Assembly (NCBI GenBank): GCA_026708015.1
Contig: JAPOVT010000023.1
Span: forward strand, 22,644-86,643
Length of the DNA stretch: 64,000 nt
Origin: a bacterium
Lineage (GTDB): Bacteria; Actinomycetota; Acidimicrobiia; Acidimicrobiales; Bin134
Direction: 5' to 3'
The notes beneath the pieces were generated by a model. That model saw only the letters and a list, made by a program, of their open reading frames with translations. It did not search any database and was not told where the DNA came from. A program made the translations under genes and the position numbers. Positions 16,587 to 25,656 of the stretch are shown piece after piece (the first letter of the stretch is position 1; every line of letters starts with the position of its first letter).

Positions 16587-17381
16587 GTGGCATTTCGACT
16601 GCAACTCATCGGCGGGGGTCGTATGGGTGAAGCCTTGCTCGGCGGCCTTCTGGCCGGCGGATGGGCTCAACCCGGCGAGCTGGCTGTCGTGGAAATGATC
16701 GCTGATCGCCGAGCAAAGTTGGCCGATCGCTTCAGCGGGGTGACGGTGACCGACCACCCTGTCGAGCGGGCCGATGCGGTGCTGGCGGTCAAGCCTGACG
16801 ATGCCGCCTCCGCCGGGGACAGCCTCAACAAGGCCGGGGTGAGCCGGGTTCTCAGCATTGCGGCCGGGGTCACCACCACGTCGTTGGAGTCGGTTCTGGG
16901 TGAAGAGGCCCGAGTGGTTCGAGCCATGCCCAACACTCCTGCGTTGGTAGGGGCTGGTGCGGCGGCTATCGCCCCGGGCCGTCATGCCGCCGAGGAGGAT
17001 CTCGTTTGGGCTACGGGAATCCTCGAAGCAGTGGGCACGGTGGTGGTGTGCGAGGAGCAAATGCTCGACGCGGTCACCGGGCTGTCCGGCTCCGGGCCTG
17101 CCTATGTGTTTTGGCTGGCGGAGACATTGACGGCCGCGGGCGTAGGGGTTGGCCTTTCCCCTGACATGGCTGGTGCCCTCACCCGGCAAACTCTCCTCGG
17201 GGCGGCCCGGCTGTTGACCGAGTCGGGGGAGCCTCCCGCCGATCTGCGGGCCGCGGTTACGTCGCCGGGGGGTACCACTGCCCGGGGGATCGCCGAGCTG
17301 GAAGCCCGCGGGGCGGCCGCCGCGTTCATCGCCGCAGTTGCCGCCGCCACCGAGCGCAGCCGCGAACTGGGTGCTTCCTGA
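16587..17381 (+). CDS. proC: Pyrroline-5-carboxylate reductase
   Basis: Last enzyme of proline synthesis, about 264 residues, reducing P5C with NAD(P)H. The Rossmann start FRLQLIGGGRMGEALLGG, the segment VRAMPNTPALVGAG, and the C-terminal signature TGLSGSGPAYVFW with SPGGTTARGI are all present. GTG at 16587 gives the normal N-terminus; AGGGAG lies immediately before it, oddly close, so initiation may not use a standard site. It sits after the ybjN terminator and before the small HTH gene, as in mycobacteria. Confidence 0.95.
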   Translation: MAFRLQLIGGGRMGEALLGGLLAGGWAQPGELAVVEMIADRRAKLADRFSGVTVTDHPVERADAVLAVKPDDAASAGDSLNKAGVSRVLSIAAGVTTTSLESVLGEEARVVRAMPNTPALVGAGAAAIAPGRHAAEEDLVWATGILEAVGTVVVCEEQMLDAVTGLSGSGPAYVFWLAETLTAAGVGVGLSPDMAGALTRQTLLGAARLLTESGEPPADLRAAVTSPGGTTARGIAELEARGAAAAFIAAVAAATERSRELGAS

Positions 17382-17519
17382 GCCCGCGAGAAGCACACTC
17401 GAAGCCGGTTACGACAAGGTGAATCCACGATTTCCTAGTTCTTTCGGAAGCGGGGTGGCACTCGGCGGGCAGTGCCGCGTAAGGTGAGCGGCGCACAGCG
17501 GAGTGAGGGGTGTGTTGGC

Positions 17520-17714
17520 ATGGCAAAGCCAGAAGGGCGGGACAAACTCATGACTGTGGCAGAGGTTGCTGCCCTCATGAGAGTCTCAACAATGACGGTG
17601 TATCGGCTGATTAAAGCCCGAGACCTTCCTGCTGTGAGGATCGGCAAGTCGTACCGATTGCGCGAGGGCGACGTCGACAGCTATCTGGCCAGTCGCTATA
17701 CCCAGGCGGGTTGA
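17520..17714 (+). CDS. Excisionase-family (MerR-like HTH) small DNA-binding protein
   Basis: 64-residue protein starting MAKPEGRDKLMTVAEVAALM. A single winged-helix/MerR-type HTH (LMTVAEVAALMRVSTMTVYR) is followed by the wing GKSYRLREGDVDSYL, as in excisionase and BldC-like proteins. A gene of this type follows proC in mycobacteria as well, so this is a conserved chromosomal regulator, not a phage excisionase. GAGGGG lies at a suitable distance before the ATG. The frame opens upstream at 17472, but that part adds no domain. Confidence 0.85.
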   Translation: MAKPEGRDKLMTVAEVAALMRVSTMTVYRLIKARDLPAVRIGKSYRLREGDVDSYLASRYTQAG

Positions 17715-17751
17715 CGCTGCCCCAAGAATTCTCCGCTGCGTTAGGCAAGCA

Positions 17752-18615
17752 ATGACGCTGCGGTACGACACCATCTCGTTCCTGTCGGACTACGGGTTGG
17801 GCGATGAATTCGTCGGCGTGGTGAAGTCGGTGATCCGCTCGATTGCTCCGGAGGTTGCGGTGGTGGACATCACCCACGACATCGCCCCCCACGATGTGCG
17901 GGCCGGAGGCCTGGCCTTGGCCCGCAGTGCCCAGTATCTGGTGCCCGGCGTCGTGCTGGCCGTTGTCGACCCCGGTGTGGGCGGCACTCGGCGAGCGGTG
18001 GCGGTAGAGGTGGGCGAGGGAACCTCGGTGCTGGTCGGCCCCGACAACGGACTGCTGGCCCCGGCCGTGGCCATGGTGGGAGGTGCCTCTCGTGCGGTGG
18101 AGCTCACCGCCGAGGGCTATCACCTCGCTTCTCCTGGTCCCACCTTTGCCGGGCGAGATGTGTTCGCCCCCACTGCTGCCCACCTTTGTCTGGGCATCGA
18201 CCTCGAAGATGTGGGGACCCCAATCCCGGTGCATTCCCTGGTGCCCGGCGTGGTACCGGTAAGCCGGACCGATGGCGACCAGATCCACGCCGAGGTGCTG
18301 TGGATTGACCGGTTCGGCAACTTGCAGCTCAATCTGGATCCCACCGAGCTGGAGCCGCTGGGGGCCGCCCTCCGGCTCACTGCTGGCGACATAGGCCGCA
18401 ACGCGATCCGAGTCAACAGCTACAGCGACCTGGAGAGTGGTGAATTGGGGGTGCTGGTAGACTCCTATGGCTTGGTGGCCATCGCCGTCAACCGGGGATC
18501 AGCGGCAATGGAGTTGAGCTGCGTAGAGGGAGACTCCATCACCATTGAGTCCGGTGGACCTGCTCCGGCCACCCCGGTCCAACTGCAACCCAAACGATCG
18601 GACGAACTGGCATGA
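17752..18615 (+). CDS. SAM hydroxide adenosyltransferase (SAM hydrolase, DUF62 family)
   Basis: Homologue of enzymes that hydrolyse S-adenosylmethionine to adenosine and methionine, 287 residues. The N-terminal FLSDYGLGDEFVGVVK carries the conserved Asp, VVDPGVGG the second motif, and VGPDNGLL and DRFGNLQLNL the remaining active-site segments. The C-terminal beta-barrel part is present. It precedes a microprotein by ATGA overlap. Confidence 0.9.
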   Translation: MTLRYDTISFLSDYGLGDEFVGVVKSVIRSIAPEVAVVDITHDIAPHDVRAGGLALARSAQYLVPGVVLAVVDPGVGGTRRAVAVEVGEGTSVLVGPDNGLLAPAVAMVGGASRAVELTAEGYHLASPGPTFAGRDVFAPTAAHLCLGIDLEDVGTPIPVHSLVPGVVPVSRTDGDQIHAEVLWIDRFGNLQLNLDPTELEPLGAALRLTAGDIGRNAIRVNSYSDLESGELGVLVDSYGLVAIAVNRGSAAMELSCVEGDSITIESGGPAPATPVQLQPKRSDELA

Positions 18616-18701
18616 GACCCGGAACAACCATCGCCATCGCCATCTTGTTGTTGGCCATTCTCATCGCGGCGGTCATTCAGCTGTTTGTGCTGGCTCGTTA
18701 G
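18612..18701 (+). CDS. 29-residue single-span membrane microprotein
   Basis: Starts at an ATG overlapping the TGA of the SAM hydrolase gene (ATGA) and ends with TAG at 18699-18701, 12 bp before the siroheme gene. The peptide is MRPGTTI, then about 20 hydrophobic residues (Ile/Leu/Ala), then LAR. It has a typical one-helix membrane topology. Translational coupling supports it being made. No function assigned. Confidence 0.55.
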   Translation: MRPGTTIAIAILLLAILIAAVIQLFVLAR

Positions 18702-18713
18702 CGGAGCACGGCC

Positions 18714-19349
18714 ATGCCTATCGACGAAGTGCTCTATCCGGTGAACCTCCGGGTTCGCGGCCACCGCTGCCTGGTGGTGGGCGGAGGAAAGGTGGCGCTG
18801 GCCAAGGTTGACGGGCTGCTGGAAGCGGGGGCGGTGGTTGAGGTGATCGCCCCGGAAGTGGTTGTCGAATTGGATGACCGTTCCGACATTGCCGTGCATC
18901 GCCGGGCCTACCGGTCTGGCGACGTGGAAGGCTACCGGCTGGTGGTGGCGGCCACGGGCCGAGCCGAAGTGGATGCCGAGGTTTACCGCGACGGTGAAGC
19001 AGCCGGGGTGTGGGTGAACAGCGCCGACGACCCCGACCACTGCTCGTTCACCCTGCCCAGCAGACTGCGCCGAGGACCGCTGTTGGTGACCTGCTCTACG
19101 GGAGGGCACAGTCCGGCCCTGTCACGCTGGCTCCGCCAACGATTGGAACACGAGATCGGCCCCGAATACCAGACCCTGTTGTGCCTGCTCAGCGAAGCGC
19201 GGGAAAGGATTCGGGCCGAGGGGATGCACACCGAGGGCCTGGCTTGGCAAGATGTATTGGATTCGGGGATGCTGGAGTTGATCCGCTCCGGTGAAACCGG
19301 ACAAGCGCAAGCAAAGATCGACCGCTTGGTCGACAACACCTTGATGTAG
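18714..19349 (+). CDS. Precorrin-2 dehydrogenase / siroheme synthase N-terminal domain protein
   Basis: Rossmann-fold protein of 211 residues equivalent to the N-terminal part of CysG (CysG-A/Met8-like). It oxidises precorrin-2 to sirohydrochlorin with NAD and may insert iron. LRVRGHRCLVVGGGKVALAK holds the GxGxxxxxK dinucleotide motif; SRLRRGPLLVTCSTGGHSPA is the second conserved block. The methyltransferase half of CysG is supplied by the cobA-hemD fusion at 21521. It is first in the hem cluster. Confidence 0.88.
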   Translation: MPIDEVLYPVNLRVRGHRCLVVGGGKVALAKVDGLLEAGAVVEVIAPEVVVELDDRSDIAVHRRAYRSGDVEGYRLVVAATGRAEVDAEVYRDGEAAGVWVNSADDPDHCSFTLPSRLRRGPLLVTCSTGGHSPALSRWLRQRLEHEIGPEYQTLLCLLSEARERIRAEGMHTEGLAWQDVLDSGMLELIRSGETGQAQAKIDRLVDNTLM

Positions 19350-19367
19350 GCGAAAGTCTGGCAAAAC

Positions 19368-20618
19368 GTGTCTGTACTGGCGATAGGCATCAACCACCGA
19401 TCAGCACCGCTCGGACTGTTGGAGCGGATGACCATCGATGAGTCTGCCCTGCCCAAGGCACTGACCGATCTGATCGGTCGAGCGAATGTTTCTGAGGCGG
19501 TGGTGCTGTCCACCTGCAACCGCATCGAGGTCTACGTGTTCGCTGAGACCTTCCACGGGGCCTTCCAGAATGTGCGCGACTTCCTTTCTGAGACCGCCCA
19601 TGTGGCTCCTGAGCAGTTCAGCGATTCCCTCTACGCCCACTACGAGGCCGATGCCGTTTCTCACCTGTTCTCGGTGGCCTGTGGCTTGGACTCAGCCGTG
19701 CTCGGCGAGAACGAGATTCAAGGGCAGGTCAAGAGCGCATGGGAGACGGCCCGGCTGGAGGGCACCTGCGGCTCGTCGCTGAACAACCTTTTCCGCCACG
19801 CCACGGAGGTAGGCAAGCGGGCCCGTACCGAGACCGGCATTTCCCGTCATATCACCTCTGTCTCCCAGGCGGCAGTGGCCCTGGCCACCGAGCGGCTGGA
19901 CGGCTTGGCCGGCCGCCGGCTGATGGTGTTGGGTGCTGGCGACATGGGCGAGGGTATGGCGGCCAGCCTGGCCAAGAGCGAGGCCGCCGAAGTTGTGGTG
20001 GCCAATCGCACCACTGGTCGGGGCGAGGAATTGGCCCAGCGGATCGGAGGCCGGGCAGTGGGCCTCCGCGAGATGTCCGCCGAGCTGGCCGTGGTGGACG
20101 TGCTGCTCACATCCACTGGTGCGTCGTCGATGATTCTGGAGCATTGCGACGTGGCCGAGATCATGGCTGAGCGAGCCAATCGCCCGCTTTTGATCGTGGA
20201 CGTTGCGGTGCCCCGCGATGTGGATCCCGCAGCGGGCGATCTGGACGGAGTGACCCTGCTGGACATGGACGATCTGCGGGCCTTCGCTGATCGGGGCCTG
20301 CGAGAGCGCCGGGCCGAGTTGGACCGGGTGCGGGGCATCATCGACGACGAACTGAACCGCTATCTGGACCGCAGCTCGGCCCGTGAGGCGGCGCCCTTGA
20401 TTGCCGCCTTCCGGACTCGAGCGGAGATTCTGCGCAAAGAGGAGCTGGACCGTCATGCGAGCGGTCTGTCCCCGGCCGAGCGGGAAGCGGTGGAAGCGGC
20501 CACTCGGGGTTTGGTGGGCAAGCTCCTGCACGAGCCCACCGTCAGGCTGAAGGACGCGGCCGGATCGCCGCGGGGCGATCGCCTGGCCGAAGCGCTCCGG
20601 GACCTGTTCGATCTCTAG
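19368..20618 (+). CDS. hemA: Glutamyl-tRNA reductase
   Basis: First committed enzyme of C5 tetrapyrrole synthesis, 416 residues, reducing Glu-tRNA to glutamate-1-semialdehyde. The catalytic Cys50 lies in LSTCNRIEVY. The NADPH-binding domain starts at RRLMVLGAGDMGEGMA, and the C-terminal dimerisation helix is intact. It starts with GTG at 19368. The spacing of 18 bp from the siroheme gene and 10 bp to hemC indicates one operon. Confidence 0.96.
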   Translation: MSVLAIGINHRSAPLGLLERMTIDESALPKALTDLIGRANVSEAVVLSTCNRIEVYVFAETFHGAFQNVRDFLSETAHVAPEQFSDSLYAHYEADAVSHLFSVACGLDSAVLGENEIQGQVKSAWETARLEGTCGSSLNNLFRHATEVGKRARTETGISRHITSVSQAAVALATERLDGLAGRRLMVLGAGDMGEGMAASLAKSEAAEVVVANRTTGRGEELAQRIGGRAVGLREMSAELAVVDVLLTSTGASSMILEHCDVAEIMAERANRPLLIVDVAVPRDVDPAAGDLDGVTLLDMDDLRAFADRGLRERRAELDRVRGIIDDELNRYLDRSSAREAAPLIAAFRTRAEILRKEELDRHASGLSPAEREAVEAATRGLVGKLLHEPTVRLKDAAGSPRGDRLAEALRDLFDL

Positions 20619-20628
20619 GGACAACCCC

Positions 20629-21489
20629 ATGCTGCGCGCCGCCACCCGAGGCAGCGCCCTGGCCCGCTGGCAGACCGCCCACATCGCTGAACTGCTGGGC
20701 CGCGCCGCCGACGTCGAGCCGATTCTGGTCACCACCACCGGCGACCGGTTGGCCGACGAGCCCATCTCGGCCATCGGCGGCAAGGGGGTGTTCGTCAAAG
20801 AGGTACAGGCCGCGGTGCTCGACGGCCGAGCCGACATCGCCGTCCACTCGGCCAAAGACCTGCCCGCGGCCACTCCCGACGGTCTGGTGATTGCCGCGGT
20901 GTCCCGCAGGGCTGATCCTCGAGATGCATTGGTGGGCTGTCGCTTATCCGATCTTGTCCAAGGCGCCCTGGTGGCCACCGGTTCGGCTCGCCGCCGGGTG
21001 CAGCTCCGGGAGCTTCGTCCCGACCTGCGGTTCGTCGAGCTGCGGGGCAACATCGGTACCCGGCTGAAAAAAGCCACCGACTACGACGCGGTGATAATGG
21101 CCAAGGCCGCATTGGACCGCTTGGGCGAACAACCGGCGGTGGTCGACGTGTTGGGCTGTGAGGTCATGGTGCCCCAGGTGGGCCAAGGCGCCCTGGCGGT
21201 GGAGTGCCGTGTCGACGACCACCGAGTGCGCTCGTTGTTGGCCTTCATTGAAGACCCTGTTACCCGCCGAGAGGTGGATGCCGAGCGGACTTTTCTGGCC
21301 ACCCTGGGGGGTGATTGCACATTGCCCGCCGGAGCCCATGCCCACGTTCGAGATGGCACGTTGGCCATGCGAGCCGTGCTGGCCGACGGCCTCGACGGCC
21401 GGTGCCACACTGCGGCAGGCGAAAGCGATGACGGGGAGGCGTTGGGACAGGACTTGGCCCGCCAACTGCTCAAGGCGGTGGCCTCATGA
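20629..21489 (+). CDS. hemC: Hydroxymethylbilane synthase (porphobilinogen deaminase)
   Basis: Polymerises four porphobilinogens to hydroxymethylbilane, 286 residues. Segments seen are RAATRGSALARWQT, GGKGVFVKEVQAAVLDGRAD, AVHSAKDLP, and the cofactor-attachment loop LGGDCTLPAGAHA, where Cys230 would carry the dipyrromethane. Length and motifs are normal for actinobacteria. It is followed after 31 bp by the cobA-hemD fusion. Confidence 0.96.
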   Translation: MLRAATRGSALARWQTAHIAELLGRAADVEPILVTTTGDRLADEPISAIGGKGVFVKEVQAAVLDGRADIAVHSAKDLPAATPDGLVIAAVSRRADPRDALVGCRLSDLVQGALVATGSARRRVQLRELRPDLRFVELRGNIGTRLKKATDYDAVIMAKAALDRLGEQPAVVDVLGCEVMVPQVGQGALAVECRVDDHRVRSLLAFIEDPVTRREVDAERTFLATLGGDCTLPAGAHAHVRDGTLAMRAVLADGLDGRCHTAAGESDDGEALGQDLARQLLKAVAS

Positions 21490-21520
21490 CCATGTACCTC
21501 GAGCTGGCTTGGACAGCCCG

Positions 21521-22990
21521 ATGACCGTGTATTTGGTGGGTGCGGGGCCGGGAGATCCCGACCTTTTGACCCTGAGGGGGGCTGAGGTTCTGGCTGGTGC
21601 CGATGTGGTGGTGTACGACCGGCTGTCGGTGGCCACACTGCTCGATTTGGCCCCGGCGGACGCCGAGCGCATCTCGGTGGGCAAACAGCCCGGCGGGCCT
21701 CGCACCTCCCAAGACGACATCAATGCCTTGCTGGTGGAGCGGGGCCGGGCCGGACAGGAGGTGGTAAGGCTCAAGGGCGGCGATCCGTTCGTGTTCGCCC
21801 GGGGCGGTGAGGAGGCCGCCGCGCTGGCCGCCGCCGGCGTGGCTTTCGAGGTCGTCCCCGGCATCACCTCGGCGGTGGCGGTTCCCGCCTATGCCGGAAT
21901 TCCGGTGACCATGAGGTATTCCTCCACTTCGTTCACGGTGGTAACCGGCCATGAGGACCCGGCCAAGGGCGAGGGGTCGGTCAACTGGGAGGCGGTTGCC
22001 GCGCTGGGAGGCACGCTGGTGGTGCTCATGGGTGCGGCCCGGTGCCGCCCCATCTGCGAGCGGCTGATGGCGGCGGGCATGGACCCCGACACCCCGGCGG
22101 CCGCGGTGCAATGGGGCACCCGGCCCAACCAGTACACGCTGCGGGCCACCCTGGCCACCCTGGCCGACTTCGATCCTCAACCGCCTGCCACCATTGTGAT
22201 AGGCGAGGTGGCTGCTGCTGATCTGGCTTGGTTTGAGAACCGGCCCCTGTTCGGCCGCCGCATTGTGGTGACCCGGGCTCGGCCCCAAGCCGCCGCGCTG
22301 GCCGCCGACCTCCGCCGACGGGGGGCAGAGGCTGTCGAATTGCCCGCCATCGAGTTCGAGCCTCCAGAAGACCTCGATCGCCTGGTGAGGGCTGCCGACG
22401 AGGTTGGCATCTATGACTGGGTGGTGTTCACTTCGCCCACCGGAGTAGCCCAGTTCTTCGAGCACCTGCGGGACGCCCGCGTCCTAGGGGGAGTGCAGGT
22501 AGCGGCCATCGGCCCGGGTACCGCCGCCGCGCTGGCCGACCGCAACGTGGTCGCCGACCTGGTGCCCGAGCAGTACGTGGCCGAGGCCCTGCTTGAGGCT
22601 CTGTCCGAAGAGGTCGGGCCCGATGGCCCCGGCCGGGTGCTCATCCCCCGGGCCGAAACCGCCCGCGACGTGCTGCCCGACGGTCTGGCCGCCGCTGGCT
22701 GGGACGTGGATGTGGTTCCCGCCTATCGCACCGTCGCTCCGGCCCCCGCCCCCGATACGGCGGCCGTGCTGGCCGAAGCCGAGGTCATCACCTTCACCTC
22801 GTCGTCCACCGTGACCAATTTCGTGGATGCCTACGGTATCGACGCGGTGCCCAAGGTGGTGGCCACCATTGGCCCCATCACCACCGCCACCGCCCGCAAC
22901 CAGGGCCTAGAGGTGACCGTAGAGGCTACCGACCACACCGTGCCCGGCCTGGTCGCCGCCCTAGAGGACTTCTTCACCCGCACAAGTTGA
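21521..22990 (+). CDS. Fused uroporphyrinogen-III C-methyltransferase / uroporphyrinogen-III synthase
   Basis: Bifunctional protein of 489 residues. Residues 1 to about 245 are a SUMT/CobA domain (VYLVGAGPGDPDLLTLRG, then VVPGITSAVAVPAYAGIP, VVLMGAAR). From about 250 to the end it is HemD-like (RRIVVTRARPQAAALAADL and TFTSSSTVTNF). The fusion is common in actinobacteria and joins the haem branch (uro'gen III) to the siroheme/cobalamin branch (precorrin-2). I chose ATG at 21521; the open frame extends upstream only as a shadow of hemC. hemB, usually next, is missing; an accessory region begins here. Confidence 0.94.
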   Translation: MTVYLVGAGPGDPDLLTLRGAEVLAGADVVVYDRLSVATLLDLAPADAERISVGKQPGGPRTSQDDINALLVERGRAGQEVVRLKGGDPFVFARGGEEAAALAAAGVAFEVVPGITSAVAVPAYAGIPVTMRYSSTSFTVVTGHEDPAKGEGSVNWEAVAALGGTLVVLMGAARCRPICERLMAAGMDPDTPAAAVQWGTRPNQYTLRATLATLADFDPQPPATIVIGEVAAADLAWFENRPLFGRRIVVTRARPQAAALAADLRRRGAEAVELPAIEFEPPEDLDRLVRAADEVGIYDWVVFTSPTGVAQFFEHLRDARVLGGVQVAAIGPGTAAALADRNVVADLVPEQYVAEALLEALSEEVGPDGPGRVLIPRAETARDVLPDGLAAAGWDVDVVPAYRTVAPAPAPDTAAVLAEAEVITFTSSSTVTNFVDAYGIDAVPKVVATIGPITTATARNQGLEVTVEATDHTVPGLVAALEDFFTRTS

Positions 22991-23050
22991 CTTGAAAAAT
23001 GTGTCCGGATTTCCGGCCCGCAGCACACGGCCGCGGTCCAACGCCGCCGA

Positions 23051-23203
23051 TCATGGCCAGCCGTTTTCTCGCTGATGCTCCAAGGCGGCGTTGGTGACTT
23101 GTCGGGATAGGCCGGAGACCGATGCCGGCAGCTGCGCGACCTCGGGCCACTCGTGTGCCTGGCGAAGCAGGAGATCTATGCGCTCGGCGGGGTGTTCGGC
23201 ACC
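23051..23203 (-). pseudogene. Orphan coding-like segment in frame after the DUF4143 stop
   Basis: About 50 sense codons follow the TGA of the upstream ATPase in the same frame and end at TGA 23051-23053. The translation (with HEWPEVAQLPASVSGLSRQV) looks like genuine amphipathic protein, but no ATG, GTG or TTG start lies near its beginning. The next paralogue ends at the same LGP tail without this extension, so it is probably the remnant of a lost neighbouring gene. Confidence 0.3.
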
Positions 23204-24553
23204 TCAGGGGCCGAGGGTGAACAGGGGCACCACGCTCACGCCGTCGCGGCGCTGGTAGGCGTATCCGTCGGCGGCGGTGATCACCACCAGTGCCGAGGGC
23301 GTGCCCATCCGGCGCTCGTCCACCTTTTTGCTGGCCGCCAGCAGCGATCGGGCCGCGCTGTCGATCTGCTCGTCGCCGCCGAGCTTGGCCTCGACGGCGA
23401 TCCAGCGGCCGTCTCGTGCATCGACGATTGCGTCGGCTTCGGCCCCGGCGGCATCGGTGAACGAGTAGACCTCGGCGTCGGCGGCCTGGGCGTAGATGCG
23501 CAACTCTCGGATCACCAACGACTCGAACAGGAATCCGAGCGTTTTGAGGTCGGCCAGCAGCCCGCGGGGGGTGGCTCGCAGGGCTGCGGCGGCCAGCGAC
23601 GGGTCGCAGAAGTGGTGTTTGGGGCTCGTCAGCAGCGGCGCCCGGGAGCGCAGGTGGGTCGGCCACGCCCGAAGCGGCTCTGTGATATGCAGCCGTTCGA
23701 GGGCGTCAAGGTAGGAGCGGACGGTGTGGCGGCTGAGCGGCGCGTCGGCGCTGGCTTCGCCGGCCAGCTTGTTCAGGCTCGCCGCTGTGGCGACATTGCG
23801 TGCCAGCGACCTCAGCAGGGCCGACACCCGTATCGGGTCGCGTTCGACGCCGTCGACTTGGCGGATGTCGGCGCGGGCGATGTCGTCGAGATAGCTGCGC
23901 AGGGCCCGAGCGGCATCCGCGGGCGGCAGCTGCGCGCCGAAAGCGGGCCAGCCGCCCCGGCACAGCGCGTCCACCGTTTCGGGCAGGTGCTGGCCGGTCG
24001 GGGGCCCCTCTGCGGGGACACCGTCGAGCAGGCCGGCCAGCGAGACTGCTTCTGAGGAGAGCCCCTGCTCAAACAGCGACATGGTGCGCAGCGCCAGCCG
24101 CTGCACTCTCAGCGCGCCCGAGTGCCTCGTGAGGTCGTCGGCCGGAACGGCTGACCCGGTGAGAATGAACTGGCCGGCGGCGCCCCGGGCATCACAGGCA
24201 CCGCGCACCGCGGCCCACAGCCCCGGTGCCCGCTGCCACTCGTCGAGCAGCCGCGGAACGGCGCCGTCGAGCAGCCTGCTGGGAGCGGCCTGGGCCAGCG
24301 TCCGCGCTGCCCGGTCTTGCTCGAGCAGCGCTTCGCTGCGAGCGAAGCGCTTGGCGAACCACGTCTTGCCGCACCCTTTCGGGCCCTCCACCAGCAGCGC
24401 TCGGGCAGTTCGCAAGACAGCCGCGGCTTCAGCCTCGGCGGCGCGTTCTCGATAGCCCGCAGGGGTCAGCGTCGGCTGGTCCGCCGGTGCCGGCTGGCGG
24501 CCGTCATCGGTGCGGGGCCCAGTGTGTGCTTCTTCCGCGGCTGCCTCTTCCAT
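23204..24553 (-). CDS. AAA-family ATPase with DUF4143 domain
   Basis: ATPase of 449 residues. The P-loop is GPKGCGKTW (near 56-64), Walker B-like PRLLDEWQ, and sensor FILTGSAVPADDLTRHSG. The middle has a winged-helix portion (LNKLAGEASADAPLSRHTVRS) and the C-terminal DUF4143 domain has a PD-(D/E)xK-like core: EADAIVDARDGRWIAVEAKL. It is close in sequence to the broken gene at 24714-25635 and less so to the one at 4805. An inverted repeat overlies its likely promoter. Family function is unknown; these genes are often mobile. Confidence 0.88.
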   Translation of the reverse strand: MEEAAAEEAHTGPRTDDGRQPAPADQPTLTPAGYRERAAEAEAAAVLRTARALLVEGPKGCGKTWFAKRFARSEALLEQDRAARTLAQAAPSRLLDGAVPRLLDEWQRAPGLWAAVRGACDARGAAGQFILTGSAVPADDLTRHSGALRVQRLALRTMSLFEQGLSSEAVSLAGLLDGVPAEGPPTGQHLPETVDALCRGGWPAFGAQLPPADAARALRSYLDDIARADIRQVDGVERDPIRVSALLRSLARNVATAASLNKLAGEASADAPLSRHTVRSYLDALERLHITEPLRAWPTHLRSRAPLLTSPKHHFCDPSLAAAALRATPRGLLADLKTLGFLFESLVIRELRIYAQAADAEVYSFTDAAGAEADAIVDARDGRWIAVEAKLGGDEQIDSAARSLLAASKKVDERRMGTPSALVVITAADGYAYQRRDGVSVVPLFTLGP

Positions 24554-24562
24554 GCCATCAAT

Positions 24563-24601
24563 CTACCAAATCTGGTAATACCGATATACCGAATTTGGTA
24601 G
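24563..24601 (-). promoter_or_regulatory. Inverted-repeat operator upstream of the DUF4143 ATPase
   Basis: AT-rich block 10 bp upstream of the ATG. The outer arms CTACCAAAT and ATTTGGTAG (24563-24571, 24593-24601) enclose TACCA-aatc-TGGTA and several TACC repeats. It overlaps the only AT-rich, promoter-like segment here, so a repressor site is likely. Confidence 0.45.
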
Positions 24602-24713
24602 AGCGAGCCCGCCGACACCCTCCTCACCAGAGACGACCAGCGCCGCTGAGGTGTTGTCGACTCTTCGCGACGGGTCGGTCCCGCGGGCGCTTTTTCCAGG
24701 TTCAGCGGCTGGG

Positions 24714-25635
24714 CTAGGGGCCTAGGGATGTGATGGGGGCCACGCATACTCCGTCGGGGCGTTCATAGGCGTACCCTCCGGCGGTGATGACCATGAGTTT
24801 GGCGGGGTTGCCCGTCCTGTCTTGGTCTAGCTTGTCGCACAGGCGCCGCAACGCTCGGGCACCCTTTTCGATTGCGGCAGCGCCGCCGAGCTTGACCTCG
24901 GCGGCGATCCATCTCCCGTCGGGATGGGTGACGATCAGATCGACCTCAAGGCTGTCGCTGTCTCGATAGTGCGACACTGAGCAGCGGTTGGCCTGGGCGT
25001 ACACGAGGAGATCGCGCGTCACCATCGACTCGAACAGTCGGCCCGCGAATGCCAAATCCCGCAGCAATCCGCTGACTTCAACCTCTTGGGCTGCTGCAAC
25101 AAGCGATGGATCGGCCAGATGGATCTTCGGACTCCGGCGCGCCTGGGTCCGAGAAGCGATGTGGGGGCGCCAGGCTGGCACCTCCTCCAACACGAACAGC
25201 CGTGACAACGCCTCCAGTCTCGTGCAGGCTCATCGGACGCATCCTGACCCGCATGATCCTGCCCGCCCCCGAATGCCGGGTGATGTCGTCGGGGGGGTCG
25301 GCAGAGCCCGTCAGGATGAACTGGCCCCTCGCGCCCCGACGGTCGCAAGCCCGCCGCATCGGATTCCACACCTCCGGGGCAAGCTGCCATTCATCCAGCA
25401 GCCTGGGTGCCTCCCCGTCGAGAATCGACGCCGGATCCATGCCCGCTTCCAACGCGGCGCTCGCCCTGTCGTCCAGGTAGGCAGCGCTCTTGGCAAACTG
25501 GCGCCCTGTCCACGTCTTGCCGCAAGCACGAGGACCCTCGATCAACACTGCGGGCATTGTGCCCAGCGCCCGTTGCATCTCCTCGTCGACAACGCGCGGC
25601 AAGTACTCATCGGGTGCGATGCCCTCGGTTGCCAT
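24714..25635 (-). pseudogene. DUF4143 ATPase broken by an out-of-frame internal deletion
   Basis: The N-terminal half (frame from ATG 25635: GPRACGKTW, RLLDEWQLAPEVW, FILTGSADPPDDITRHSG, MSLHE) and the C-terminal half (LEALSRLFVLEEVPAW onward to IAAEVKLGG and LGP) are in different frames that meet near 25225. Compared with the intact neighbour, roughly 115-120 middle residues are missing. An internal deletion of about 350 bp that also shifted frame explains this. A truncated N-terminal ATPase fragment might still be made. Confidence 0.85.
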
Positions 25636-25656
25636 GAAACCCCCAATCAAGTTACA

